DNA of 64,000 nucleotides, from the NCBI RefSeq assembly GCF_000423065.1, contig NZ_AUHG01000010.1, positions 434,001-498,000 on the forward strand, given 5' to 3'. The translations under genes and the position numbers were made by a program. The notes below the pieces were generated by a model that saw only the letters and a program-made list of their open reading frames with translations, was not told the origin of the DNA and ran no database searches. Source of the stretch: Christiangramia echinicola DSM 19838 (GTDB taxonomy: Bacteria > Bacteroidota > Bacteroidia > Flavobacteriales > Flavobacteriaceae). Positions 46,689-56,383 of the stretch are shown piece after piece. Every line of letters begins with the position of its first letter. Within the stretch, counting starts at the first letter, position 1.

Positions 46689-48535
46689 AAAACCTTATAA
46701 ATATACCCTATAAAAAACTGCTTCTAATTCTGGTAATGGGTACAACCTTATCCTGTTCAGATGATGATGATGCGCAGATCACAACCCCTGAAGCCCCAGG
46801 AATGGCAAATCTAGTGCTTCCGGCAGATAACACTGAATGTGAAGTGGGAGAAGTTGTAGCCAATATGGCTGAAGTATTTTTTGAATGGAATGAGGCGGGT
46901 GGTGCCGAAAATTATGACCTGGTGATCACTAATCTGGCCACCCAGGAGGTTAAACAAAGACCTAATCTTAATACAACTGAGATCATGGTAAGGCTGGAAA
47001 GAGGTAATGCTTATTCCTGGATGGTTGTTGCAAAAAATGAAGGAGAAGAAACTACAGCTTCTGAATCTAACAGGTTCTATGTAGCTGGCGTACCGGGGTC
47101 TAATAATGTACCATTTCCAGCAACCTTAGTTTCACCTGAATCTGGAGCTACGATATCTTCAGTTGATGGTAGGATTAGCCTGGAATGGGATGCTACCGCC
47201 ACAGATACAGATGGTGATGCATTGACCTATACTTTATTCGCAGATACCGTAGATGGAAATCAGGAACCTCCTGAAGAATGGATCGGTTTAACCGAAACAT
47301 CTCTGGAAATTGAAGTAGAAGCAAATAGTGTATACTACTGGCACGTTGAAACTACCGATGGAAAGAACACAGCAATTAGTAATACCTATTCATTTCGAAC
47401 CGGTGAGAATATTTCCTCAATAGTAGGAGAGGTCGTGAGTTCCTCTCAGGAAATTTTAGATGCGATCGCTGCAGCTATTCCTGGTGAGAATATTTATATA
47501 CGTGGTGGTGAATATACATTTGATTCTACCATAGAAATAAATACCAGTGGTAGTGCGAACGCTATGATTTCATTATTAGCACATCCTGAAGATGATACCA
47601 GGCCGAAATTTGATTTTTCTGCGATGGAGGAGAATTCTTCGAACCGTGGAATTGAATTGAAGGCTAGTTACTGGCACATCAAAGGAATAGATGTATTCAA
47701 GGCCGGTGATAATGGAATGCTCATAACAGGAAATAATAACCTGGTAGAATTCAGTACTTTTTCTGAATGTTCAGACACAGGACTTCAATTGTCTAGCGGA
47801 GCTGCCAATAACACCATTCTTAACTGTGATTCATACTTTAATGCTGATTCTACTCTGGAGAATGCCGATGGTTTTGCAGCCAAACTGGATGTAGGAACTG
47901 GTAATAAATTTATTGGCTGTAGAGCCTGGAATAATCTGGATGACGGTTGGGATGGTTATCTGAGAGGAGGAGATAATGTAACTACTACTCACGAAGATTG
48001 CTGGTCAATTCAAAATGGTTATTTAATGGACGGCACTGCAAGTGGAGGAGACGGTAATGGCTTTAAGACCGGAGGAAGCGATAATAAGGATCTTAAGCAT
48101 AACGCTATCTACATTAGAACAGTAGCTGTAGGTAATAGATTTGATGGCTTTGATCATAACAGTAACAGGGGAGAGGTAACACTTTATAACTGTTCTGCTT
48201 ATGACAATGGAACCAATTATGGTTTTGGAAGTACAAATCCACTTGAATCCCTGATAATTAAGAATAGCAATGTGTTAGGTGAAGTGGGAAGTGTAAATGC
48301 TACAAGCCTGGATGTTACTAATAATAGCTGGGATACAGAAGGAGTAGAAAGTTCAGTAGATGATTATGTAAGTATAGATTATGCTGAATTAACAGGACCT
48401 AGAAAAGAAGATGGAAGTCTTCCAGATGTTAGTTTTTTCCACCTTGAAGCAGATAGTGATCTTATCGATGCAGGAGTGGATCTAGGCTTGCCTTTCAACG
48501 GTTCTGCGCCAGACCTCGGAGCATTTGAATTTTAA
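46685..48535 (+). CDS. PL9-family pectate lyase, lipoprotein
   Basis: 616 residues. The lipobox is GTTLSC (Cys about 24). FN3-like domains (about 40-130 and 145-240) precede a right-handed beta-helix. The PL9 calcium site is visible: Asp395 (ADGFAAK) and Asp419, Asp420 and Asp423 (NLDDGWDGY). The candidate catalytic Lys is near 461 in DGNGFKTGG. The spacing between the first Asp and the DDxxD cluster matches Pel9A as I remember it. It cleaves polygalacturonate by beta-elimination, making unsaturated oligomers. The lipid anchor places it at the outer membrane, probably outside. Its start overlaps the T9SS protein stop by 4 nt. Confidence 0.9.
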   Translation: MKNLINIPYKKLLLILVMGTTLSCSDDDDAQITTPEAPGMANLVLPADNTECEVGEVVANMAEVFFEWNEAGGAENYDLVITNLATQEVKQRPNLNTTEIMVRLERGNAYSWMVVAKNEGEETTASESNRFYVAGVPGSNNVPFPATLVSPESGATISSVDGRISLEWDATATDTDGDALTYTLFADTVDGNQEPPEEWIGLTETSLEIEVEANSVYYWHVETTDGKNTAISNTYSFRTGENISSIVGEVVSSSQEILDAIAAAIPGENIYIRGGEYTFDSTIEINTSGSANAMISLLAHPEDDTRPKFDFSAMEENSSNRGIELKASYWHIKGIDVFKAGDNGMLITGNNNLVEFSTFSECSDTGLQLSSGAANNTILNCDSYFNADSTLENADGFAAKLDVGTGNKFIGCRAWNNLDDGWDGYLRGGDNVTTTHEDCWSIQNGYLMDGTASGGDGNGFKTGGSDNKDLKHNAIYIRTVAVGNRFDGFDHNSNRGEVTLYNCSAYDNGTNYGFGSTNPLESLIIKNSNVLGEVGSVNATSLDVTNNSWDTEGVESSVDDYVSIDYAELTGPRKEDGSLPDVSFFHLEADSDLIDAGVDLGLPFNGSAPDLGAFEF

Positions 48536-48577
48536 ACTTTTTTGAAGGTCTAAGGTGTTTTTTGAGTTAGTTTAATT

Positions 48578-48608
48578 AAAAGGTGCGGCAATAAGTCGCA
48601 TCTTTTTT
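48578..48608 (+). terminator. Terminator after PL9
   Basis: AAAAGGTGCG pairs with CGCATCTTTT (one G-U) around a 9-11 nt loop, ending in an eight-T run. Confidence 0.75.
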
Positions 48609-48793
48609 TTCTTAAATCTTCGCTTCTGAAAATGCTGAAATTGGGTTTGTAAAGAACGATTCTATCTAGCTTAAGTCAAAAAATGAATAGTACCAAATTC
48701 AGTACAGAACATATTTAACAAGCTTTAAGTTTGAGAATCCTGCTTTTTTTTGAGGAAAAAATTGTCAAAACTTTAAAAAAGGAAATTTTTCAT

Positions 48794-48815
48794 TATATTC
48801 GTGTAATCGATTGCA
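48794..48815 (+). promoter_or_regulatory. kduI promoter box with abutting LacI-type operator
   Basis: TATATTCG (48794-48801) directly joins TGTAATCGATTGCA (48802-48815), 21 nt before the kduI ATG. It has the same arrangement as at susC and the GH28 gene. Control here would set the whole 11-gene catabolic operon. Confidence 0.72.
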
Positions 48816-48836
48816 TTTGAATTTAAAATTAAAAAT

Positions 48837-49670
48837 ATGACTCGATCAGAATTTAGATATGCGCATCATCCTAATGATGTTAAAAAATATACTACGAAAG
48901 ATTTAAGAGAGCATTTTTTGATCCCGGAACTTTTCGTTAAGGATCAGATCTCGCTTACTTATACCATGTATGACAGGTACATTGCCGGAGGAGCTTTTCC
49001 AGTTTCTAAACCTCTCAAGCTGGAAGCCATTGATGAGCTGAAAGCTGAAAACTTTCTGGATCGTCGTGAATTAGGGATTATAAATGTAGGAGGTAATGGG
49101 AAAGTTACTGTAGATGGTAAAGTATATGAGTTAGGTCACAGGGAAGCCCTTTACGTAGGTAGAGGGAATAAAGAAGTGATCTTTGAAGCAACAGATGAAC
49201 AACCTTATTTCTATATAAATTCAGCTCCTGCCCATAAATCTTATCCAACTAAAAAAGTAACTAAAAAAGAGGCTGAAGTCGTTGAACTTGGAGATTCAAA
49301 ATATTCGAATAAAAGAGTGATCAATAAACTGCTGGTGAATTCGGTAATTGAAACCTGTCAGTTACAAATGGGAATGACCGAACTTCAGGAAGGTAATATC
49401 TGGAACACCATGCCACCGCATACTCACGAAAGAAGAATGGAAGTATATTTCTATTTCGATCTTGAGGAAGGGCAAACAGTAAGTCATTTTATGGGTCAGC
49501 CAGATGAAACCAGGCATATTTTCCTTCAAAATCATCAGGCGGTAATCTCTCCGGAGTGGTCTATCCATGCTGGAGCCGGAACTTCAAATTATACTTTTAT
49601 CTGGGGGATGGCAGGTGAGAACCTGGATTATGGAGATATGGATAAAGTTTCTGTTGACGAATTGAAATAA
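48837..49670 (+). CDS. kduI: 5-keto-4-deoxyuronate isomerase
   Basis: 277 residues, full length. The zinc site of KduI is intact: His195, His197 and Glu202 in PPHTHERRMEVYFYF, plus His244 in WSIHAGAG. It isomerises 4-deoxy-L-threo-5-hexosulose uronate, the spontaneous product of unsaturated galacturonate, to 3-deoxy-D-glycero-2,5-hexodiulosonate. First gene of the catabolic operon, behind the operator at 48802; kduD follows after 6 nt. Confidence 0.96.
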   Translation: MTRSEFRYAHHPNDVKKYTTKDLREHFLIPELFVKDQISLTYTMYDRYIAGGAFPVSKPLKLEAIDELKAENFLDRRELGIINVGGNGKVTVDGKVYELGHREALYVGRGNKEVIFEATDEQPYFYINSAPAHKSYPTKKVTKKEAEVVELGDSKYSNKRVINKLLVNSVIETCQLQMGMTELQEGNIWNTMPPHTHERRMEVYFYFDLEEGQTVSHFMGQPDETRHIFLQNHQAVISPEWSIHAGAGTSNYTFIWGMAGENLDYGDMDKVSVDELK

Positions 49671-49676
49671 TTAAAG

Positions 49677-50438
49677 ATGGAACTATTCAATCTAGAAGGT
49701 AAGACAGCACTGGTTACGGGTTGCAAAAGGGGAATTGGTTTTGCAATGGCCGAAGCTCTGGCCGAGGCTGGAGCCGATATTATTGGAGTTTCGGCAAGCC
49801 TGGAAACTTCGGGGTCAGATATTGAAAATGCCGTAGTCGCCAAAGGAAGAAAATTTAAAGGATATCAATGTGATTTTTCCAAACGGGAATCATTACATGA
49901 ATTCATAAAAAAGGTAAAGTCAGAGAACCTTGCCATTGACATTCTTGTTAATAATGCTGGAACAATTTTAAGAGCACCGGCTGCAGAACATTCCGATGAA
50001 TACTGGGATAAGGTGATAGAGGTGAATCAAAGTGCACAATTCATTCTGTCTAGAGAATTTGGAAAGGAAATGATCAAACGAGGTAGCGGAAAAGTGATCT
50101 TTACTGCATCCTTGCTAACCTTTCAGGGAGGTATTACCGTACCGGGATATGCCGCATCCAAAGGAGCTATTGGTCAGCTTACAATGGCACTGTCTAATGA
50201 ATGGGCTGGAAAGGGAGTGCAGGTAAATGCGATTGCACCGGGCTATATCGCTACAGATAATACCGAAGCTTTGAGAAATGATCCTGATAGGAGTGAATCT
50301 ATTCTAGCCAGGATACCTGCCGGACGTTGGGGAAAACCTGAGGATTTTAAAGGCCCTATCATTTTCCTTGCTTCAAAAGCAAGTGACTACATGAGTGGTG
50401 CTATCCTTACCGTTGATGGTGGATGGATGGGACGCTAA
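49677..50438 (+). CDS. kduD: 2-dehydro-3-deoxy-D-gluconate 5-dehydrogenase (SDR)
   Basis: 253 residues. SDR motifs are the cofactor loop TGCKRGIGFAMAEAL, NNAG (VNNAGTILRAPA) and the active site YAASKGAIGQ. The product ends with the usual TVDGGWMGR. It reduces 3-deoxy-D-glycero-2,5-hexodiulosonate to 2-keto-3-deoxygluconate (KDG), the step after KduI. The direct kduI-kduD pairing makes the specific assignment strong. Confidence 0.95.
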   Translation: MELFNLEGKTALVTGCKRGIGFAMAEALAEAGADIIGVSASLETSGSDIENAVVAKGRKFKGYQCDFSKRESLHEFIKKVKSENLAIDILVNNAGTILRAPAAEHSDEYWDKVIEVNQSAQFILSREFGKEMIKRGSGKVIFTASLLTFQGGITVPGYAASKGAIGQLTMALSNEWAGKGVQVNAIAPGYIATDNTEALRNDPDRSESILARIPAGRWGKPEDFKGPIIFLASKASDYMSGAILTVDGGWMGR

Positions 50439-50484
50439 TTAGTCAATTTTATTGACTGAATGGATTAATGAGAAAAATTAGAAC

Positions 50485-51888
50485 ATGGAAAATAAGACAT
50501 TTATAAAAGATAATTTTCTGCTTCAAAACAAATATTCGGAGGAGCTATATGAGAAATATGCTGCCAAACAGCCAATCATAGATTATCATAATCATTTACC
50601 GCCGAAGGATATTGCCGAGGATAGACATTTTGAAAATATTACGCAGGTCTGGCTGAATGGCGATCATTATAAATGGCGTGCCATGCGTACCATGGGGGTA
50701 GATGAAAAGTTTATTACCGGTGATGCTTCAGATAAGGAAAAGTTTCTTGCCTGGGCTAAAACTGTTCCCCATACACTTAGAAATCCTTTATATCACTGGA
50801 CACATCTCGAGTTAAAGCGATATTTCGGAATAGATGAATTGTTGAACGAAGATTCTGCAGAACGTATATATGATGAAGTGAATCGGCAGTTACAATTACC
50901 AGAAAATTCATGTCGGGGTCTGCTGAAAAAGATGAATGTAAAAACTTTGTGCACTACTGAAGATCCGGTAGATACATTGGAGTATCATCAACAGCTTGCT
51001 AATAGTGATTTCAGTATTAAGGTTAGCACTGCTTTTAGACCAGACAAATCTATTCTTATTGCGAATGAAAATTATTCAGAATATATAAAAGATCTGGGTA
51101 AGGCATCAGATATTCAAATATCTTCTTATGATGATCTGAAAAATGCACTTCGTAGCCGAATAGAATATTTCCATAAAAATGGATGTAGACTTTGTGATCA
51201 CGGCTTGAATTATATCTCCTTTGAAGATTTTTCTGCTGAGGAGATAAATGGAATTTTTGAAAAGAAACTGAACGGTAAATCTTTGACAGATCTTGAAGCG
51301 GAAAAGTTTCATACTTCAATTCTACTTTTCCTTTGTGAAACCTATCATGAGTTTGGCTGGGTACAGCAATTTCACCTTGGAGCCCTAAGGAACAATAATA
51401 AAAGAATGCTAAAGGAGCTTGGTCCTGATACTGGCTGGGATTCTATCGCAGATTATAGCCAGGCAGAGAATCTTTCTGCATTCCTGGATGCATTGGACGG
51501 CAAGGATAAACTCACCAAAACGATCCTTTACAATCTAAACCCTTCAGATAATGAGATCTTTGCAACCATGATAGGGAATTTCAATGACGGAAGTATTAAA
51601 GGGAAAGTTCAATTTGGTTCGGGCTGGTGGTTTCTGGATCAAAAGGATGGTATCATCAAACAATTGAATGCCTTGTCTAATATGGGACTGGTTAGTTGTT
51701 TTATTGGAATGCTTACCGATTCAAGAAGTTTTCTCTCATTTCCACGTCATGAATACTTTAGAAGAGTATTGTGTAATTTGTTTGGGGAAGAAATGGAAAG
51801 CGGTGAGCTTCCAGATGACATGGAGCTTGTAGGGAAAACCATCTCCAATATTTCTTATCATAACGCTGAAGAATATTTTAACTTTTAA
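50485..51888 (+). CDS. uxaC: Uronate isomerase
   Basis: 467 residues, usual length. The amidohydrolase-like N-terminal metal motif IIDYHNHLPPKDIAEDR is visible. Further family blocks are CTTEDPVDTLEYH and FGSGWWFLDQKDG with LTDSRSFLSFPRHEYFRR near the end. It isomerises D-galacturonate to D-tagaturonate (and glucuronate to fructuronate). With UxaB and UxaA encoded downstream it opens the saturated galacturonate branch. The stop overlaps the kdgK ATG. Confidence 0.96.
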   Translation: MENKTFIKDNFLLQNKYSEELYEKYAAKQPIIDYHNHLPPKDIAEDRHFENITQVWLNGDHYKWRAMRTMGVDEKFITGDASDKEKFLAWAKTVPHTLRNPLYHWTHLELKRYFGIDELLNEDSAERIYDEVNRQLQLPENSCRGLLKKMNVKTLCTTEDPVDTLEYHQQLANSDFSIKVSTAFRPDKSILIANENYSEYIKDLGKASDIQISSYDDLKNALRSRIEYFHKNGCRLCDHGLNYISFEDFSAEEINGIFEKKLNGKSLTDLEAEKFHTSILLFLCETYHEFGWVQQFHLGALRNNNKRMLKELGPDTGWDSIADYSQAENLSAFLDALDGKDKLTKTILYNLNPSDNEIFATMIGNFNDGSIKGKVQFGSGWWFLDQKDGIIKQLNALSNMGLVSCFIGMLTDSRSFLSFPRHEYFRRVLCNLFGEEMESGELPDDMELVGKTISNISYHNAEEYFNF

Positions 51889-52913
51889 TGGAGCAGGAGA
51901 AAACGAATACAGCAAAGATCGTCACTTTTGGAGAAGTGCTTATGAGGCTTTCACCTTCTGAACATAGAAAACTTCAACAGGCACATCAAATGGATTTTTT
52001 CTTTGGTGGTACCGAAATGAACGTGGCAGCTTCACTTGCTCAATTTGGTTTAAAAACCCAGCATATTACCAATGTTTCTAATGACTTGGTGGGCGATGCA
52101 GCCATTGCTGCTATGCGTCAGGTTGGGATCGAGGTTTCTGCGGTTAATAAGGTAGAGCATCCTCTTGGACTGTATTTTCTTGAAGTTGGTTCTTCCGCCC
52201 GTTCCAGTAAAATCGCCTATAACAGGCTTCACGGAGCATTTGCTAATATTTTACCAGAGCAGGTGAATTGGGAAGAAATATTAAAGGATTGTACTCATTT
52301 TCACTGGACCGGGATCACCCCGGCAATTTCAGAAGGTGCTTATGCAACCTTAAAGGAAGGTTTAAAAGTAGCCAGGAAAAATGGAATTGTAGTGACGGCA
52401 GATCCGGCTTATCGAAGTAATTTATGGAAATATGGAAAAGATGGCTATAAGATTTTAAAGGAGCTGGTCTCTTCCTCTACAATTTTCATAGGTGGAGTGA
52501 ACGAGATCAATGAGATCCTTGGGACTAATTTTTCTTTTAATAAGGAAGATTTTATTAAGGCGAGTAAAAAACTAATGGAGGAATGTCCTTCAATTGAAAA
52601 AGTTTTTGATAAAGTTAGAACAGGATTAAGCGCTTCCTGGCAGAAAATTTATGGACAGGCCTGGACTGGAAAAGTATACATATCAACCATCGAACTTGAA
52701 ATCACTTCAGTGGTGGACAGAATAGGAACAGGTGACGCATATGCCGCCGGTATTCTTTATGGACTTAAGAATTATGATGATCAAAAAACGCTTGATTTTG
52801 CCAATGCAGCCTGTGCTTTAAAACACACAATTCTGGGAGATGCTAACCTGGTAAGTGTAGAAGAAGTTTTAGAAGTAATGGAAGGCAGGACCGGTGGCAG
52901 GATTAAAAGATAA
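51888..52913 (+). CDS. kdgK: 2-keto-3-deoxygluconate kinase (PfkB family)
   Basis: 341 residues. The PfkB sugar-kinase pattern includes GGTEMNVAASLAQFGL near the N-terminus and the anion-hole/catalytic motif VVDRIGTGDAYAAGILYGL with the base Asp. It phosphorylates KDG to KDPG, where the two uronate branches meet. It overlaps uxaC by one base, and the aldolase gene follows after 42 nt. Position between uxaC and kdgA makes KdgK the best call among PfkB kinases. Confidence 0.92.
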   Translation: MEQEKTNTAKIVTFGEVLMRLSPSEHRKLQQAHQMDFFFGGTEMNVAASLAQFGLKTQHITNVSNDLVGDAAIAAMRQVGIEVSAVNKVEHPLGLYFLEVGSSARSSKIAYNRLHGAFANILPEQVNWEEILKDCTHFHWTGITPAISEGAYATLKEGLKVARKNGIVVTADPAYRSNLWKYGKDGYKILKELVSSSTIFIGGVNEINEILGTNFSFNKEDFIKASKKLMEECPSIEKVFDKVRTGLSASWQKIYGQAWTGKVYISTIELEITSVVDRIGTGDAYAAGILYGLKNYDDQKTLDFANAACALKHTILGDANLVSVEEVLEVMEGRTGGRIKR

Positions 52914-52955
52914 GTATACAAATCACAGGAGATAATCCTGAAAAGAAATATAAGA

Positions 52956-53627
52956 ATGGCAAAATATACTAGAATTGAGGTTGCTCAAACTATGAAAGAA
53001 ATGGGAATTGTACCTGTTTTTTATGACGGCGATCTTGAGGTTTGCAAAAAATTAGTTGAAGCCTGTTATCAAGGTGGCGCCAGGGTTTTTGAATTTACTA
53101 ACCGGGGTGATTTTGCACATAAAGTTTTTGATGAATTAAACATCTATGTTCAGAAGAATTTTAAGGAAATGATATTAGGAGTAGGCTCTGTGATAGATCC
53201 AGGTACAACTTCAATATATATACAGCTGGGAGCGAATTTTATTGTCTCTCCAATTGTAAATCCTGAAATGGCTAAAACCTGTAATCGTAGAAAGATAGCC
53301 TGGATGCCGGGTTGCGGTTCGGTTTCTGAAATTTCGTATGCCGAAGAACTAGGTGCTGAGGTGGTAAAGATATTTCCAGGAAGTCAGGTTGGAGGGCCTT
53401 CTTTTGTGAAAGCTGTAAAAGGTCCTTTTCCATGGAGTAGTATTATGCCCACAGGAGGTGTGAGTCCTACTATAGAAAATCTGGCAGAATGGTTTGATGC
53501 GGGAGTTCACTGTGTTGGGATCGGCTCAAAGCTTTTTGTAAGGAAAGAAAATGGTGAGTATGATTATGAAGCTATTTCAAAGAAGGTAAAATCTTCAATT
53601 GAGATCGTACAAAGTTTGAGGAAATGA
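52956..53627 (+). CDS. kdgA: KDPG aldolase (bifunctional KHG/KDPG aldolase)
   Basis: 223 residues. The class I aldolase TIM barrel is recognised by the N-terminal GIVPVFYDGDLEVCKKLVEA and the Schiff-base Lys in AEVVKIFPGSQVGGPSF. The final phosphate loop reads MPTGGVSPTIENLAEWFDAG. It splits KDPG into pyruvate and glyceraldehyde-3-phosphate. The stop overlaps the DctP start by 4 nt, tying catabolism to transport on one message. Confidence 0.94.
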   Translation: MAKYTRIEVAQTMKEMGIVPVFYDGDLEVCKKLVEACYQGGARVFEFTNRGDFAHKVFDELNIYVQKNFKEMILGVGSVIDPGTTSIYIQLGANFIVSPIVNPEMAKTCNRRKIAWMPGCGSVSEISYAEELGAEVVKIFPGSQVGGPSFVKAVKGPFPWSSIMPTGGVSPTIENLAEWFDAGVHCVGIGSKLFVRKENGEYDYEAISKKVKSSIEIVQSLRK

Positions 53628-54616
53628 GCGTGAGAAAACAGGATATACTTAAAAGAACATTTCTTATGCTTCTTTTCATTTTCGCAACACTTGGTTGTGA
53701 AAGATATAGTGATACCCGGGTTATAAAGCTGGGGCATGGGCTGGATATCAGTCACCCGGTGCATAAAGCGATGATCTTTATGGGGGAACGGGTAAAGGAG
53801 AAATCTGGAGGTAGAATGCAAATAGATATTTATCCTAATCAGCAGCTGGGTTCAGAAAGAGAATGTCTCGAGCTACTCCAGATTGGTAGCCTTGGAATGA
53901 CCAAGGTTTCTACCGGAGTAATGGAAAATTTTGCGCCTGGACTTAAAGTATTCGGACTTCCGTTTTTATTCCGGGACCGCGAGCATAGATTCAATGTTCT
54001 GGAAGGAGAAATAGGAGAAATGTTCCTTAATTCCAGTTTAGATAAAAGATTAAAAGGGCTCACCTTTTATGATGCCGGAAGCCGTAGTTTTTATACCAAG
54101 GAACCAATTAAGACACCAAAGGACCTGGAAGGGCTTAAGATCAGGGTAATGGAAAGTCAGACTGCTATTAACATGGTTAAGAACCTTGGAGGATCGCCAA
54201 CTCCTATCGCCTGGGGTGAATTATATACAGCACTTCAACAGGGAATCGTAGATGGGGCAGAGAATAATCTGCCCAGTTTTCATTTATCCAGGCATTACGA
54301 GGTTTGTAAATATTTTCTGGTAGACGAACATACTGCGCTGCCAGATGAATTAGTGATAGGGACACCTGTCTGGAATAAACTTTCTGCGGAAGAAAAGCAA
54401 TGGCTTAAAGAAGCCGCTATGGAATCCTCAGAATACCAAAAGAAATTATGGCGTGAAGCTGAATTGGAAGCTCTAGAGAAGATCAAGGAAGCCGGAGTAA
54501 CAGTGATCAATGCCGATAAAGAGGAATTCAGAAGTATGGTAAAACCCATGTATGACGAATTTGGACTGGACCCGAAAATGAAAAATATTATTGAAGAAAT
54601 ACAAGCTGTACAATGA
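53624..54616 (+). CDS. TRAP transporter substrate-binding protein (DctP-like lipoprotein)
   Basis: 330 residues. A lipobox FATLGC (Cys near 26) replaces the usual soluble signal, so the protein should be tethered to the inner membrane. DctP-family blocks are visible: DISHPVHKAMIFMGERVKEK, YPNQQLGSERECLELLQ, LEGLKIRVMESQ with the carboxylate-binding Arg, and LQQGIVDGAENN. It delivers a uronate or related acid to the permease pair that follows. Coupled by 4-nt overlaps on both sides. Confidence 0.93.
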   Translation: MSVRKQDILKRTFLMLLFIFATLGCERYSDTRVIKLGHGLDISHPVHKAMIFMGERVKEKSGGRMQIDIYPNQQLGSERECLELLQIGSLGMTKVSTGVMENFAPGLKVFGLPFLFRDREHRFNVLEGEIGEMFLNSSLDKRLKGLTFYDAGSRSFYTKEPIKTPKDLEGLKIRVMESQTAINMVKNLGGSPTPIAWGELYTALQQGIVDGAENNLPSFHLSRHYEVCKYFLVDEHTALPDELVIGTPVWNKLSAEEKQWLKEAAMESSEYQKKLWREAELEALEKIKEAGVTVINADKEEFRSMVKPMYDEFGLDPKMKNIIEEIQAVQ

Positions 54617-55080
54617 AAAAAAGATTGGATAAGACATTAGGTACTATTCTGGTTTTTCTAATGACTATTATGGTTGTCGCAGTTTTGTGGCAGGTATTTT
54701 CCAGGTACGTAATGCAATCTCCAAGTTCAATAACAGAGGAACTGGCCAGGTATTTACTAATATGGATAGGTATCCTTGGAGCGGCATATGCTGCCGGCCA
54801 GCAGGAACATCTTGCTATAAATTTACTGGAAGAAAAATTAGAAAAAAAGAATAAGAGGAAGCTTAGGATCATAATAAATGTACTAATAATATTCTTTGGT
54901 ATCACTGTCCTTATTATTGGTGGTGGCAATCTGGTGTATGTTAATTATGAATTGGGGCAGAGTTCTGCAGCTTTGGAAATTCCTTTATACATAGTTTATC
55001 TGGTAGTTCCTTTTAGCGGAATTCTGGTGATTATCTACAAGATCAATGAAATTATGAACCCGGAAAAATATTTAGTATGA
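54613..55080 (+). CDS. TRAP transporter small permease (DctQ)
   Basis: 155 residues with four membrane helices. The DctQ-type sequence VLWQVFSRYVMQSPSSITEELARYLLIWIGILGAAYA is characteristic. It overlaps both neighbours by 4 nt and pairs with the DctM subunit. Confidence 0.93.
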   Translation: MKKRLDKTLGTILVFLMTIMVVAVLWQVFSRYVMQSPSSITEELARYLLIWIGILGAAYAAGQQEHLAINLLEEKLEKKNKRKLRIIINVLIIFFGITVLIIGGGNLVYVNYELGQSSAALEIPLYIVYLVVPFSGILVIIYKINEIMNPEKYLV

Positions 55081-56366
55081 TATCTGAAATTTTAATTCTG
55101 GTAATTTCGTTCGTGGTTCTACTTGCTATCGGTGTACCGGTAGCCTGGTCTATAGGATTATCCTGTTTGTTCACGATGCTGGCAAGCATAGATTCACTAG
55201 CTGCCTTTACAACGGTTTCTCAAAGGATGGCTACAGGCCTGGATAGTTTTTCCTTACTTGCTATCCCCTTCTTTATCCTGGCCGGCCAGATAATGAACCA
55301 GGGAGGTATAGCCAACCGGTTAATAAATTTTGCTAAGGCATTAATAGGTTCTCTGCCCGGGGGGCTGGTATATGTAAATGTTATCGCGGCAATGCTTTTT
55401 GGAGCAATATCTGGTTCTGCAGTAGCAGCGGCGTCGGCGATAGGTGGAATTCTTGGGCCACCAATGGAAAAGGAAAATTATTCCCGCGAATTTGGCGCAG
55501 CTATTAATGTAACCTCTTCAACTACCGGACTGGTAATTCCACCTTCGAATGTACTCATTGTATATTCCCTGGCAAGTGGAGGTGTTTCTATCGCTTCGTT
55601 ATTCCTGGCAGGATATCTACCGGGTATATTAATGGGACTGGCCTTGATGCTGGTAGCAGCTGTATGGATAAAGAAAAAGAAATATCCGGCGGGGAATGCC
55701 AGCAGTTTCGGACTCATTATTTCGACTTTTTTAAAGGCTTTGCCAAGTTTATTATTGTTAGTTGTGGTTATTGGAGGGATAGTTTCTGGAATATTTACCG
55801 CCACAGAAGCTTCTGGAATTGCCGTGTTATACTGCCTTGTGCTTTCAATGATATATGGGGAGCTTAATAGAAGTATGCTCCATAAAGTTTTCCTTAGCTC
55901 TATTAGCACTACCGCCATCGTTATGTTACTTATTGCTACTTCTATGAGTATGTCTTGGGTAATGTCTTATGAAAATATCCCTCAAACGGTGAGTGAGGCT
56001 CTACTGGCCCTAAGCGATAATAAATATGTGATTCTGCTTATCATAAACCTTTTATTGTTATTCGTGGGGACCTTTATGGATATGACCCCGGCAGTTCTGA
56101 TTTTTACCCCAATATTTTTACCGGTAATGGAGAATTTAGGAGTAGATCCTGTTCATTTCGGGATCATCATGGTGATGAATTTATGTGTTGGACTTTGTAC
56201 ACCACCTGTTGGCTCCGTACTTTTTATTGGAGTAGGAGTAGCCAAAACCACTATTCAAAAAGTTATAAAACCCTTGCTGCCACTATATGTGGTCATGGCA
56301 ATAGTATTGTTAATGGTGACTTTTATTCCGGCGATCAGTCTTTGGTTACCAGAATTATTTGATTAA
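55077..56366 (+). CDS. TRAP transporter large permease (DctM)
   Basis: 429 residues with about 12 membrane helices. Family signature stretches are SFSLLAIPFFILAGQIMNQG, GAISGSAVAAASAIGGILGP and HFGIIMVMNLCVGLCTPPVG. It is the Na+-coupled transmembrane channel of the uronate importer. A TRAP system inside a SusCD pectin locus is less common than MFS or SSS permeases in this phylum. uxaB follows after 17 nt. Confidence 0.95.
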   Translation: MISEILILVISFVVLLAIGVPVAWSIGLSCLFTMLASIDSLAAFTTVSQRMATGLDSFSLLAIPFFILAGQIMNQGGIANRLINFAKALIGSLPGGLVYVNVIAAMLFGAISGSAVAAASAIGGILGPPMEKENYSREFGAAINVTSSTTGLVIPPSNVLIVYSLASGGVSIASLFLAGYLPGILMGLALMLVAAVWIKKKKYPAGNASSFGLIISTFLKALPSLLLLVVVIGGIVSGIFTATEASGIAVLYCLVLSMIYGELNRSMLHKVFLSSISTTAIVMLLIATSMSMSWVMSYENIPQTVSEALLALSDNKYVILLIINLLLLFVGTFMDMTPAVLIFTPIFLPVMENLGVDPVHFGIIMVMNLCVGLCTPPVGSVLFIGVGVAKTTIQKVIKPLLPLYVVMAIVLLMVTFIPAISLWLPELFD

Positions 56367-56383
56367 AATTTAATATTCTGAAA

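Larger units (their letters stand above)
48536..48836. other. 301-bp gap between PL9 and kduI
   Basis: It holds a terminator-like hairpin at 48578-48608 and the kduI promoter/operator at 48794-48815. The rest (48611-48790) is AT-rich; nothing else is recognised in it. Confidence 0.6.

Noticed and set aside
55478-55918. 146-codon minus-strand frame opposite dctM.
   Set aside because: It is opposite a full-length, well-conserved permease in a tight operon.
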